From Psychrobacter urativorans (GTDB lineage: Bacteria; Pseudomonadota; Gammaproteobacteria; Pseudomonadales; Moraxellaceae): 35,688 nt of DNA. The position numbers and the translations under genes are program-made. Shown here piece after piece: positions 1 through 8,136 of this stretch (positions within the stretch are counted from its first letter, which is position 1; every line of letters begins with the position of its first letter). The stretch is taken from contig NZ_CAJHBR010000025.1 of NCBI RefSeq assembly GCF_904846695.1, forward strand, positions 1 through 35,688, written 5' to 3'. A model generated the notes under the pieces. It was given only the letters and a program-made list of their open reading frames with translations, did not search any database and was not told where the DNA came from.

Positions 1-59
1 GTCATACCCTCATCTAAGCTTTTCAGGACTTGTTTGCGATAATCTAGGGAGTAAGTCAT
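1..59 (-). CDS. IS630-type transposase, N-terminal fragment (runs off the window)
   Basis: Reading the minus strand from the ATG at 59-57 gives 19 residues, MTYSLDYRKQVLKSLDEGM, open to the window edge. The 'YSLD(F/Y)RK.VL' start is typical of the helix-turn-helix N-terminus of IS630-family transposases, which move by cut and paste into TA dinucleotides. Only this stub is visible, so completeness and activity cannot be judged. The gene points away from hsdR. The assignment rests on a short motif recognised from family knowledge; another HTH transposase class is possible. Confidence 0.6.
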   Translation of the reverse strand, partial: MTYSLDYRKQVLKSLDEGM

Positions 60-98
60 GGTCATTTATAGTAATAATCGTTTAGTTGACTCATTCTA
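1..98 (-). mobile_element. End of an IS630-type insertion sequence
   Basis: The transposase stub starts at 59. The roughly 40 bases upstream of it (60-98) would be the IS leader and terminal repeat. The outer boundary is placed near the TA at 97-100, because IS630 elements duplicate TA and because an hsdS-like reading frame resumes right after it. The exact boundary is an inference, as the other end lies outside the window. Confidence 0.5.
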
Positions 99-100
99 TA

Positions 101-250
101 ACATTTTTGAAGTCAGGTGACTATAGTCTCATAAGTAAGTTTGATATATATGCTGAGAGACTATTTAATAAGTTCTTTATAAAACAAGAAGAGTCTTTAC
201 ATCTAAATGAGCTGAGAAAAATATTACTTCAAAATATGGCTAGAGTATAA
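101..250 (+). pseudogene. hsdS: 3' stub of type I restriction specificity gene (hsdS)
   Basis: A reading frame without an ATG, open from about 86 and ending in TAA at 248-250, encodes about 49 residues. They end in 'LNELRKILLQNMARV', preceded by 'FNKFFIKQEE'. This resembles the conserved C-terminal helix of HsdS subunits, where a long helix ends in 'L..LR..LLP.L'. The stop lies 3 bp before the hsdR start, as expected for an hsdMSR operon. The upstream part is replaced by the IS630 end, so the specificity subunit appears cut. It is only a stub, but position and motif agree. Confidence 0.6.
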
Positions 251-253
251 ATT

Positions 254-3200
254 ATGAAATTCACCGAAGACAGGCTTGAACAAGCTATCATTGATCTATT
301 AGCGAGTGCGGGCTATCCGCATACGATTGGCGACGTGCTTGATCGTTCTCAGGAAGAGGTGCTCATCAAGTCTGATCTGCGTGCGTTTTTGGCGACCCGT
401 TATCAAGATGACTCCATCACTGACTATGAGATTGAGTCCATCATTCATAAGCTCGAATACCTTCCTGCTTCCGACCTTTACGATACCAACAAAGCTATTA
501 TGAAGTTTATCGCTGATGGGTTCTTGTTGAAGCGTGAAGATCATACACAGAAAGACCTGTATATCCAACTTATTGACTATGATTTTATAGATAACAACAC
601 TTATCGAGTCGTCAGTCAAATGGAAATCCAAGGATTTGAATTACGTATCCCTGATTCGATTCTTTATATTAACGGTCTGCCATTGGTCGTATTTGAGTTT
701 AAGAGTAGCATTCGTGAAGAAGCTACTATGTTTGATGCTTATACCCAACTGACTACTCGTTATGAGCGTGATATTCCAGAGTTATTTAAGTACAACGTTT
801 TATGCGTTATCAGTGATGGGGCTAACTCAAAAATGGGATCTTTCTTTGCACCCTATGAGTTCTTTTACTCTTGGCGTAAAGTAACAGGCGATGAAAAACT
901 TAGCAAAGATGGTATCAGCTCGCTACTAACCATGATTAGCGGCTTGTTTGACAAGCGACGACTGCTCGATGTCATTCGTGATTTTATCTACGTTCCTGAT
1001 ACTTCAAACAAACAAGAAAAAATCGTTTGTCGATATCCGCAATACTATGCTGCAACTAAACTGTACGCCAATATCAAGCAACATATGAAGCAGATAGACA
1101 CTGATGGTATTTTAGTCAATGATAACGGTCTACGCGATGGTAAAGGCGGTACATACTTTGGCGCAACAGGCTGCGGTAAAAGCTTTACTATGCTTTTTCT
1201 TTCACGTTTATTGATGAAAGATGTTGAGCTAGGTAGTCCAACTATTATTCTTATTACGGATCGTACAGACTTAGACGATCAGTTATCTAATACTTTTACT
1301 AATGCTAAGACTTATATTGGTGATCAGAATATCATCAGTGTAGAAAGTCGTGCTGAGCTAGGAGAGGCTCTTAGAGGGCGCAAAAGCGGTGGCGTGTTCC
1401 TTACTACCATTCATAAGTTTACGGAGGACTTAGCCCTACTCACAGAGCGTACAAACGTTATCTGTATCTCTGATGAAGCACACCGTAGTCAAATCAATTT
1501 AGATCAAAAAATTACCGTCACTGAGGACGGTGTTAAGAAGACCTACGGCTTTGCTAAATACCTGCATGATTCCTTGCCTAATGCAACTTACGTTGGCTTC
1601 ACAGGTACACCGATTGATGCGACTCTAGATGTGTTTGGCGAAATAGTGGACAGTTATACTATGACAGAGTCAGTACATGATGGTATTACGGTTCGCATCG
1701 TCTATGAAGGACGTGCAGCCAAAGTCCTATTAGATGGTAGGCAACTCGACGAAGTAGAAAAATACTATAAAGCAAGCGCGGATGCTGGTACTAATGAATA
1801 TCAAATAGAAAAAAGCAAAAAGGCTATGGCTAGTATGTCAACTATACTAGGCGACCCTGATCGTATTAGAGCCATTGCAGAAGATTTCGTTGAGCATTAT
1901 GAAACGCGAGTTAATGAAGGCACTACTCAAAAAGGCAAGGCGATGTTTGTGTGTAGCAGTCGAGAGGCTGCCTACCAACTATATAAGGACATCATAGACC
2001 TACGCCCTCAATGGAACGAAATAAGAGCTTGTGAAGAAGGTTCGACTTTGTCTGAAAGCGACCAGAAAAAGGTCAAACCGATGGAGCGAGTCAAAATGAT
2101 TATGACCCGTAACAAAGATGACGAAAAAGATATGTGGAACAAGCTAGGTGATAAAGCTTATCGTAAGGAGCTAGATCGTCAATTTAAGAATGGAAAATCA
2201 AACTTTAAGATCGCTATCGTAGTCGATATGTGGCTAACAGGCTTCGATGTACCATTTTTAGATACTATCTACATTGATAAGCCATTGTCAAAGCACAACT
2301 TGATTCAAACCATATCACGAGTGAACCGTAGGTTCGAAGGTAAAGAAAGTGGTTTAGTGGTTGATTATATTGGTATCAAAAAACAGATGAACTTGGCACT
2401 TTCACATTACACAGGTGGTCAAGTGAAAGAGCTAGAGGATATTCAAAAGTCAGTCGTCATAGTGAAAGATCACTTGAGCCTTCTTGACAAGCTCTATCAT
2501 AAATTCGACTCTAAGCCTTATTTTCAAGGTAGTCCGAAAGAGCAGTTAGAGTGTCTAAACAGCGCAGCTAACTATGGTCAGCGAACACCAAAGCTCGAAA
2601 AAACCTTTATGGATCTTACCAGACGTATAAAGTCTGCTTATGATATCTGTGTAGGTAGCGAAGATTTAACCCAAGAACATAAAAATAAGATTCACTATTA
2701 CTTAGCTATTCGTACAATCATCTTTAAAATAACAACTGGTGGTGCGCCAGACGTTGAGCAAATGAACCAAAAGGTACGTGATCTAGTTAAAGATGCACTC
2801 ATAAGCGATGGTGTTGAAGAAATATTTAAGCTAGGTGATAGTACAGATGGCGAGATTGATATCTTTGATGATGACTACTTAGCGAAGCTTGAAGTCATCA
2901 AGCAACCCAATACTAAGCTACAGTTACTACAACAACTATTAGCGAAGGCGATTGGTGAGATGAGTAAGACCAATAAGGTTAAGGGTGTTAATTTTAGTAA
3001 AAAAATGAATGCTCTTGTTGAGAAGTATAATGAGCGTGACGAGCAGGATATCCTTCGAGCTGAGGTTATTGGTGACTTTTCTGACGAAATTATCAAGCTC
3101 TACAATGAGCTACGTGAGGAAATGGCATCATTTGGTGAGCTAGGTATTAACTTTGAAGAGAAAGCTTTTTATGACATTTTATTATCACTAGCTCATAAGT

Positions 3201-3436
3201 ACGACTTTGTTTACCCAGAAGATAAATTGCTAGATCTATCTAAAGTTGTAAAACAAGTGATTGACGATAAATCCAAGTACACTGACTGGAATAATCGAGA
3301 CGATATCAAAGCAGAGTTACAGTTTGACTTAATGGTGCTACTAGACGAATGGGGTTATCCGCCTGTTGATCGACGTGAGGTCTACAAAGAAATATTTGAT
3401 CAAGCTGAGAACTTCAAGAAGCATCGAACCGTATAA
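254..3436 (+). CDS. hsdR: Type I restriction enzyme, HsdR (R) subunit
   Basis: The 1060-residue protein is the motor and nuclease subunit of a type I restriction-modification complex, which translocates DNA by ATP hydrolysis and cuts it far from the recognition site. The N-terminal nuclease domain shows PD at 133-134 and E148-x-K150 (PD-ExK), followed by 'QLTTRYERDIPELF' near 165, the Q/Y motif of HsdR nucleases. The SF2 helicase has Walker A GATGCGKS at 303-310, DEAH at 407-410, GFTGTP at 448-453 and a motif VI-like 'QTISRVNRR' from 685. A C-terminal helical domain completes a normal family length. It starts 3 bp after the hsdS stub, so translation was probably coupled. With hsdS cut, restriction here probably fails unless another HsdM/HsdS pair partners it. 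The frame itself looks intact. Confidence 0.96.
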   Translation: MKFTEDRLEQAIIDLLASAGYPHTIGDVLDRSQEEVLIKSDLRAFLATRYQDDSITDYEIESIIHKLEYLPASDLYDTNKAIMKFIADGFLLKREDHTQKDLYIQLIDYDFIDNNTYRVVSQMEIQGFELRIPDSILYINGLPLVVFEFKSSIREEATMFDAYTQLTTRYERDIPELFKYNVLCVISDGANSKMGSFFAPYEFFYSWRKVTGDEKLSKDGISSLLTMISGLFDKRRLLDVIRDFIYVPDTSNKQEKIVCRYPQYYAATKLYANIKQHMKQIDTDGILVNDNGLRDGKGGTYFGATGCGKSFTMLFLSRLLMKDVELGSPTIILITDRTDLDDQLSNTFTNAKTYIGDQNIISVESRAELGEALRGRKSGGVFLTTIHKFTEDLALLTERTNVICISDEAHRSQINLDQKITVTEDGVKKTYGFAKYLHDSLPNATYVGFTGTPIDATLDVFGEIVDSYTMTESVHDGITVRIVYEGRAAKVLLDGRQLDEVEKYYKASADAGTNEYQIEKSKKAMASMSTILGDPDRIRAIAEDFVEHYETRVNEGTTQKGKAMFVCSSREAAYQLYKDIIDLRPQWNEIRACEEGSTLSESDQKKVKPMERVKMIMTRNKDDEKDMWNKLGDKAYRKELDRQFKNGKSNFKIAIVVDMWLTGFDVPFLDTIYIDKPLSKHNLIQTISRVNRRFEGKESGLVVDYIGIKKQMNLALSHYTGGQVKELEDIQKSVVIVKDHLSLLDKLYHKFDSKPYFQGSPKEQLECLNSAANYGQRTPKLEKTFMDLTRRIKSAYDICVGSEDLTQEHKNKIHYYLAIRTIIFKITTGGAPDVEQMNQKVRDLVKDALISDGVEEIFKLGDSTDGEIDIFDDDYLAKLEVIKQPNTKLQLLQQLLAKAIGEMSKTNKVKGVNFSKKMNALVEKYNERDEQDILRAEVIGDFSDEIIKLYNELREEMASFGELGINFEEKAFYDILLSLAHKYDFVYPEDKLLDLSKVVKQVIDDKSKYTDWNNRDDIKAELQFDLMVLLDEWGYPPVDRREVYKEIFDQAENFKKHRTV

Positions 3437-3456
3437 ATCATATTTGCATAAGTATG

Positions 3457-3490
3457 AGTCCCTTATATAAATGAATAAGGGACTTTTTTT
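3457..3490 (+). terminator. Rho-independent terminator after hsdR
   Basis: AGTCCCTTA (3457-3465) pairs perfectly with TAAGGGACT (3476-3484) across a 10-base loop and runs into a T tract. It sits 20 bp after the hsdR stop and separates it from the next gene. Confidence 0.88.
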
Positions 3491-3500
3491 TAAATATTTT

Positions 3501-3543
3501 TGTATCATGTTGTATGTTATATGATATAATATACAACATACAA
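3501..3543 (+). promoter_or_regulatory. Promoter and palindromic operator of the KfrA-like gene
   Basis: A perfect -10 hexamer TATAAT lies at 3525-3530, with TTGTAT at 3500-3505 or TGTATC at 3501-3506 as a weak -35. Two perfect 9-bp arms, TTGTATGTT (3510-3518) and AACATACAA (3535-3543), flank the -10 box symmetrically, and the inner bases continue the symmetry imperfectly. An inverted repeat over the -10 box just upstream of a DNA-binding gene is what autorepression would require, and KfrA proteins are known autoregulators. Binding is inferred. Confidence 0.7.
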
Positions 3544-3560
3544 TAACAAGGTATTTCTTT

Positions 3561-4376
3561 ATGGCACTTACTACAGAAATTATTCATGAAAAAGCTGATG
3601 AACTTTTAAGCAATGGTGTCCAACCTACTCTTGCTAGGATTCGACATTCTCTAGGTGGTGGTTCGTTCACTACAATTAGCGAAGCTATGAAATTATGGCG
3701 ATTGGAACAAGAAATAGAAGAGGATTTAAGACAAGTTGAGTTGCCTAATAGCATTGAGAATAGGCTACAAGCTTTAGGGGCTGATATGTGGCAATCGGCT
3801 ATTGATATTGCCGAAGAACGTCTTCTGTCTGAAAGGAATGCGCTTGCAGTGGCACAAAAAAAAGCGCGTACAGAAGTCTATGAAGCTCAAGAAGCCGTCA
3901 AAACGCTAGAGACAGAACAAGCAGACTTATTAGTACAGTTGGATGAATTAAGTGATAAAGCTAAGATAGCTAAAGAAAACTCAGAAGAAATGAGATTAAA
4001 GCTAAGGGAGGTAGAGGTAGATAGCAAAAAACAAGTTGATGATGTTCTCAAAACTCTTAGCGATACTGAGCATAAGCTTGAAATCCAAAAAGAACGAGCA
4101 GAAGACAGTAATGCAACAATTAATAGCTTAAAATTAGAGTTAAATGAAGTAAGAGCAGAGCTAACGCGTGCTTTAGAAAGCACTGCCTCATACAAAGCTA
4201 TGAATGATTCTCACACTGTAGAAATAGAACGATTAAAAGCGGAGTTGGCAGAGAGTAAAAAACAGCGGACTACTCTTCAATCAGAGCGTGAAATAGCTAT
4301 TCAGAATTTGTCAAAAGCTGAGGGTAAGTTAGAGATACTTAACGAGCAATTAGAAAAAGCCAAAAACGCATCTTAA
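3561..4376 (+). CDS. KfrA-like DNA-binding coiled-coil protein
   Basis: The 271-residue protein has an N-terminal KfrA_N-type DNA-binding region (about 1-115). Its 'GVQPTLARIRHSLGGGSFTTI' segment (split: GVQPTLARIRHSLGG then GSFTTI) is the characteristic signature. A nearly continuous coiled coil rich in E, K, L and A follows from about 95 to 270. KfrA of broad-host-range plasmids binds its own operator and multimerises through the coiled coil, aiding plasmid maintenance; chromosomal copies lie in integrated elements and defence islands. Here it stands alone after hsdR, with its own promoter and palindromic operator. Candidate roles are autoregulator, nucleoid-like protein or remnant of an integrated plasmid. 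The family call is solid; the role is open. Confidence 0.82.
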   Translation: MALTTEIIHEKADELLSNGVQPTLARIRHSLGGGSFTTISEAMKLWRLEQEIEEDLRQVELPNSIENRLQALGADMWQSAIDIAEERLLSERNALAVAQKKARTEVYEAQEAVKTLETEQADLLVQLDELSDKAKIAKENSEEMRLKLREVEVDSKKQVDDVLKTLSDTEHKLEIQKERAEDSNATINSLKLELNEVRAELTRALESTASYKAMNDSHTVEIERLKAELAESKKQRTTLQSEREIAIQNLSKAEGKLEILNEQLEKAKNAS

Positions 4377-4658
4377 TTGCTCAGAAGCAATGCTTATTTA
4401 TAATAAGACTGTTAGTTAACAATTTAGTAAAGATATAACATTTAAGTCTTTACATAATATTTTGGATTTACACCTAAAAAAGTATATTAAACTAACTAAT
4501 TTTAGGGTAAGGTTGACAAAAATGAATATTTATTATTCACAAGCTATATATAGTAAGGTTTTTAAATAATTTTAATTATCTTTATAAGAACTACCTTTCT
4601 AGGATGATAAAACCTAAAGCTTACTAGTTAAGTTAATAACACAAATAGTATCTACTAG

Positions 4659-4684
4659 AGCCTCGTTAATACGGGGCTTTTTGT
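4659..4684 (+). terminator. Orphan rho-independent terminator
   Basis: AGCCTCG (4659-4665) pairs with CGGGGCT (4672-4678) over seven pairs including one G-U, with a 6-base loop and a following T tract. It lies about 280 bp beyond the KfrA-like gene. It may end a long 3' transcript of that gene or a small untranslated RNA made within the spacer. Confidence 0.65.
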
Positions 4685-4694
4685 TGTCTGTGGC

Positions 4695-4716
4695 TGACTA
4701 AGTAATGACTAAGTAA
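4695..4716. repeat. Tandem duplication, 2 x 11 bp
   Basis: TGACTAAGTAA occurs twice head to tail (4695-4705, 4706-4716), followed by a further TGAC and then GATGAC. It is a simple duplication in a spacer. Confidence 0.85.
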
Positions 4717-4798
4717 TGACAAAGATGACTATAGAGTTTTACAACTATATTTAGCATTGACGGATATAGCACAATAGAGCTGTTAATATTTGCATGCT

Positions 4799-4939
4799 AA
4801 TTGCTGACTAGTAGTGTGGCAGGGCAAGCTACTGAGGCAGGCGGTTACTGTGCTAGGAATGCTGCTGGCATTAGCCCTAGTAGCTATAAAAATCATTTGG
4901 CCTCAGTAAAGCCAGATAAAGATATAAAAGTAACAGATT
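4799..4939 (+). pseudogene. Possible gene remnant (46 codons, no good start)
   Basis: After a TAA, an open frame beginning TTG CTG ACT and containing a GTG (4816) runs to a TAA near 4939. From the GTG it reads 'VAGQATEAGGYCARNAAG', then 'ISPSSYKNHLASVKPDKD' and a short tail. Unlike the surrounding AT-rich sequence, its composition and codon choice look coding. There is no ribosome binding site, and the frame is closed upstream. I do not recognise the family. It may be the tail of a decayed gene or chance. Confidence 0.25.
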
Positions 4940-5493
4940 AAGCTTAGAGATTATCTTATAAATAATGAATATTGCCATAATATTATGAGCTTTAATAATT
5001 ATTTTATAGTTGATTTTAATGCTTATTAGAAAACCTCTATAATAATAAGGGATTTTATACTTATACTATTAGTTAAATAATGTTTAACTTTTAAATTATA
5101 ATTTCTTATCAAGGAGTTATTTGCGGTGACTATTAAAATGTTGATATCAATACAATATTGAATGGATAGAGCTATTCATCAAAATAATAACAGGTAAAGG
5201 CTACGTACTTATGTCCATATTGCCAATATAGAAAAATTATTAATTATTAATCAATGTTTTCTAAATACTAATGATAAATAAAAATATAGTAATTAGTGGT
5301 TGTTATAGATTAATTTTCTGTTTATATTACATACGCTTAATTGATTTACATTTAATTATTCAATTCAAGAAAAGCTTGTAGCTATTGATAATTCTATTTA
5401 TTCGTTTTGTGATATATATAGTTTATTACTTATTATTTATTGCAGATCAATAACTATCCAGCTAACAGCCATTATTCTATAACCGAGACAATT

Positions 5494-5814
5494 ATGACTA
5501 ATAATAGTATTAATTTAGAAAGTTTAAACGTAGCTGAGCTACGTGCTATCACTGAAAGTGCACAGCAACTTATCACGCAAAAACAACATCAACGTTTGCA
5601 TGATGCTTATGTACAATTTGAAAAAATAGCCAAAGATAACGGCTGTAGCATAGAAGAGATTTTGAAGGCTGGTGAAAGCCTAGAGAAAAAACGTAGTATT
5701 AAATATCGTAATACTGAAAACAATAATGACACTTGGACAGGCCGTGGTCGTAAGCCAACTTGGTTGATCGAAGCGCTATCAGCTGGTAAAGATCTAGAAA
5801 GTTTTGCCGTATAA
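5494..5814 (+). CDS. H-NS family nucleoid-associated protein
   Basis: The 106-residue protein has an N-terminal helical oligomerisation region (about 7-65). Its C-terminal H-NS DNA-binding domain includes 'KYRN', 'DTWTGRGRKPTWL' (80-91) and the AT-hook-like core GRGRKP at 83-88. Proteins of this family bind curved AT-rich DNA in the minor groove and silence acquired genes. The ATG at 5494 is chosen over an upstream TTG (5440): it follows GAGACAATT, and the extra 18 residues do not match the family. The AT-rich DNA just upstream is the kind of target such proteins bind, so self-regulation is plausible. Whether this is the main chromosomal copy or an acquired extra is unknown. Confidence 0.9.
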   Translation: MTNNSINLESLNVAELRAITESAQQLITQKQHQRLHDAYVQFEKIAKDNGCSIEEILKAGESLEKKRSIKYRNTENNNDTWTGRGRKPTWLIEALSAGKDLESFAV

Positions 5815-6258
5815 ATCTTGCTCGTTGATGGGTTTGTAGAGCGCTATTAAGCAACAGTATCAGCACGATCTTTGGTTATTAATGTAGATCTGCTTATGGC
5901 TATTAACTGGCGTTGGCCTAATTATTGTAATCAACTATTTAGTAATCACTACTCATTCATATTGATTACTGAGCAGTGATTATTGGTTCTCGATAGTTAT
6001 AAATATTGATTATAACTATAGAGGTTCACTACTGTGGTTAACTAGTTGATTATCTGCTAACTGAGCCAATACTGTTTAAGTAGCTACAGTCTTACTAAAT
6101 TAACAGTTAGTAAGCGCTAAACTTCCAAGCATTTCATAAAGCCAGTATCTTTTATTGTGACTAATCGCAGTAAAATATACTGGCTTTTTAGCTGTCATTT
6201 TTAGGCGATTGTTTGTTATGATAATGTGGTTTTGAAATTATAAAAGAGTATCTTATCT
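5815..6258. other. Spacer between the H-NS gene and gspN, with hairpins
   Basis: No gene is seen. A perfect 10-bp inverted repeat, ATAGTTATAA (5993-6002) and TTATAACTAT (6010-6019), lies in it. A second pair, AGTAATC (5941-5947) and GATTACT (5964-5970), is close by. Neither is followed by a T tract. A terminator-like hairpin follows at 6140-6190. Confidence 0.55.
6140..6190 (+). terminator. Probable rho-independent terminator upstream of gspN
   Basis: AGCCAGTAT (6140-6148) pairs perfectly with ATACTGGCT (6177-6185), followed by TTTTTA. The loop is long (28 bases), so efficiency is uncertain. It isolates the gsp operon from upstream transcription. Confidence 0.65.
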
Positions 6259-7065
6259 GTGCCACAAGCCTCTATTCCATCTAATAAGCATCCCCGTAAA
6301 GTATGGTGGTTAATTGGACTGCTAGTATTTTCGTTGTTTGCTATATTGCAAATGCCAGCAGCGTGGATAGTAGAAAAGTACGCGCCAGAGTCGCCTTATA
6401 TACAACATGTGTCCGGTAACTTATGGCAAGGCTCAGCTATTTGGCAAGTGCCAGTGTCAGAGGTAGCCATGACTGGGTCGCTGCAATGGACGTGGCAACC
6501 TTGGCAGCTTCTATTAGGCAAAATAGCAGCTGAATTCGATATTAATAGTGGTCAGACTAAGCTAGATGGGCAAGTAAAAGTAGCACGTCACTCATGGCAA
6601 ATCGATGACATGAATGGCAAGATTGCACCTGAGACTTTGAGTCAAGCAGTTAAATGGCAATTACCCAATACCCCAATGCAAGTCAATGCCGTATCGCTGC
6701 AACGTCATTCTGCCAAAGGTGAAGACGCAGCTGGGTTTAGTGCAGCGTCTGGACAATTAACTTGGGTAGGCGGTGAAGTTGGCTATCCTAGCGCTGGTAA
6801 AGTTTTTTATATTACTATGCCAGCATTACGTGCTCAGCTGAGCACCGAACAAAAAAATAACAATGCTACTCTGCATCTTAATTTACTCAATAACCAAGAC
6901 AAACGCTTAGGTGATCTTTATCTTGATGGCAATAATATGCTCGATGTGAGCTTGACTCAGCGCTTACTCGAAAATATGGCAGAATACAAAGGTGAAGCGC
7001 CGCAGGATACTCCCGTGGTTAGCGTACGTCAGCCACTATTGGCAGGGTTAGGGGTCACTAATTGA
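6259..7065 (+). CDS. gspN: Type II secretion system protein N (GspN)
   Basis: The 268-residue protein is an accessory subunit of the type II secretion system. A short cytoplasmic start is followed by one membrane segment (about 16-37, 'WWLIGLLVFSLFAILQMPAA') and a periplasmic domain. 'SGNLWQGSA', 'QWTWQPWQLLLGKIAAEF' and a C-terminal repeat-like beta region match the GspN/XcpP-associated family. The start is GTG, with AAAGAG about 10 bases upstream. The stop TGA (7063-7065) overlaps the TTG start of gspC, and gspD follows, so the three form an operon. GspN is dispensable in some systems; its presence beside C and D supports the assignment. Confidence 0.9.
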   Translation: MPQASIPSNKHPRKVWWLIGLLVFSLFAILQMPAAWIVEKYAPESPYIQHVSGNLWQGSAIWQVPVSEVAMTGSLQWTWQPWQLLLGKIAAEFDINSGQTKLDGQVKVARHSWQIDDMNGKIAPETLSQAVKWQLPNTPMQVNAVSLQRHSAKGEDAAGFSAASGQLTWVGGEVGYPSAGKVFYITMPALRAQLSTEQKNNNATLHLNLLNNQDKRLGDLYLDGNNMLDVSLTQRLLENMAEYKGEAPQDTPVVSVRQPLLAGLGVTN

Positions 7066-7979
7066 ACACAGTGATGAGCCGTCTAAAACCTGTAGTCGAT
7101 ATTCTTAATCGTTTGTCAGCATGGCTGCTGCTGCTCGCTATAGGTTGGTTATGTTGGACAGCGGCGCGGCTGCTATGGTTATTGTTGGCACCGCCTATAG
7201 CACCGGCATTGCCCATAGCAGCATTGCAGAATATTCCTAGCTCTGTAGCTGATAATAGTAGTTTGTTTGCTATATTTTCTGAGCCTAATTCAGCGGCAGT
7301 GGCGGCACAGCCACCACCGAATGTAGTGCTAAAAGGCGTGCTATTAGCGATACCTGAGCGTTTGTCATCAGCGCTACTGGAGGTCAATGGCGAAGTAAAA
7401 AACTATCGTATCGGTGAGAGCTTGCAGGACAGTGGTTATACTTTAGTGGCGGTAGATTGGAATGCGGTGGTTATTGCCGATAAGGCTAGTAAACAGTCCG
7501 TTATTAGTATGGCTGATGCTATGCCCTTAGATCAGAGAGGCTTAGCTGCTAATGCTATAGGCAATAGGCGTTCATCCAATACACTTAATAACGATTCTAT
7601 AGATTCTGCATGGCCACAGCCTACAGATATAGCTAATAACGCTGCTAATAATACTGACAACAATGCTAATAGCAATAATCCAACTTCAGCTATCGGTGGA
7701 GCCGTAAGTGAGCTGCAGCAGAATCCTGCCAACTACTTAAGTAGTGTGGGGCTAATGGCCTCTGGTGACGGCTATCAAGTAACGACAGCTACGCCTTCAG
7801 GCCTACGTAACCGCTTGGGTCTAGAGCCTGGGGATCGGGTAATGTCGGTAAATGGTCAACAGGTCGGTAATAATCCTAGTCAAGATGCCAACATATTGCA
7901 ACAAGCACAAAAATCTGGTGAAGCGCAAATAGAGGTGAAACGTGGTGAGCAAGTAATCACTATTCGACAACCCTTCTAA
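7062..7979 (+). CDS. gspC: Type II secretion system protein C (GspC), inner-membrane link to the secretin
   Basis: The 305-residue bitopic protein has one membrane helix at about 18-42 and a periplasmic homology region around 85-145 ('VVLKGVLLAIPERLSSALLE', 'IGESLQDSGYTLVAVD'). A low-complexity N/A/D-rich linker (about 170-215) leads to a C-terminal PDZ domain (about 220-305, 'GLEPGDRVMSVNGQ'). GspC couples the inner-membrane platform to the N0 domain of GspD, and the PDZ may help select substrates. TTG at 7062 is preferred because AGGGG (7049-7053) lies 8 bases upstream. In-frame GTG 7071 and ATG 7074 are alternatives but too far from it. The overlap with gspN implies translational coupling. 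Confidence 0.92.
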   Translation: MNTVMSRLKPVVDILNRLSAWLLLLAIGWLCWTAARLLWLLLAPPIAPALPIAALQNIPSSVADNSSLFAIFSEPNSAAVAAQPPPNVVLKGVLLAIPERLSSALLEVNGEVKNYRIGESLQDSGYTLVAVDWNAVVIADKASKQSVISMADAMPLDQRGLAANAIGNRRSSNTLNNDSIDSAWPQPTDIANNAANNTDNNANSNNPTSAIGGAVSELQQNPANYLSSVGLMASGDGYQVTTATPSGLRNRLGLEPGDRVMSVNGQQVGNNPSQDANILQQAQKSGEAQIEVKRGEQVITIRQPF

Positions 7980-8136
7980 ATGGATTGGCCTAAAATCGTC
8001 ACCTTTATTTATAGTTAATGGAAATATTTCACTCTATAAGTGTATAGCAGTATCTGTAGTGAAGCATATTTTGATAGCGTTTTAGCTTATATTCTTTGGC
8101 ATTTAATAAGTAACATCACAATGGGTAATTATCACC

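Larger units (their letters stand above)
4377..5493. other. Long AT-rich spacer, gene-poor, with a terminator and tandem repeat
   Basis: No convincing gene is present. A consensus -35-like TTGACA at 4513-4518 has no good -10 at normal spacing. A clear terminator lies at 4659-4684 and an 11-bp tandem duplication at 4695-4716. One short coding-like frame is listed separately (4799-4939). The strong AT bias, lack of genes and neighbouring hsdR, KfrA-like and H-NS genes fit acquired or decaying DNA. Confidence 0.6.

Noticed and set aside
254..4376. A novel hsdR-KfrA defence module
   Set aside because: A strong terminator and a separate promoter lie between the genes, and hsdR fits an ordinary hsdMSR operon cut by an IS; co-function is not supported by the sequence.
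4513..4541. TTGACA as promoter of a small RNA
   Set aside because: No acceptable -10 hexamer lies 16-18 bases downstream.
5440..5493. Upstream TTG start adding 18 residues to the H-NS protein
   Set aside because: ATG 5494 has a better upstream GAGACAATT and begins where family members begin.
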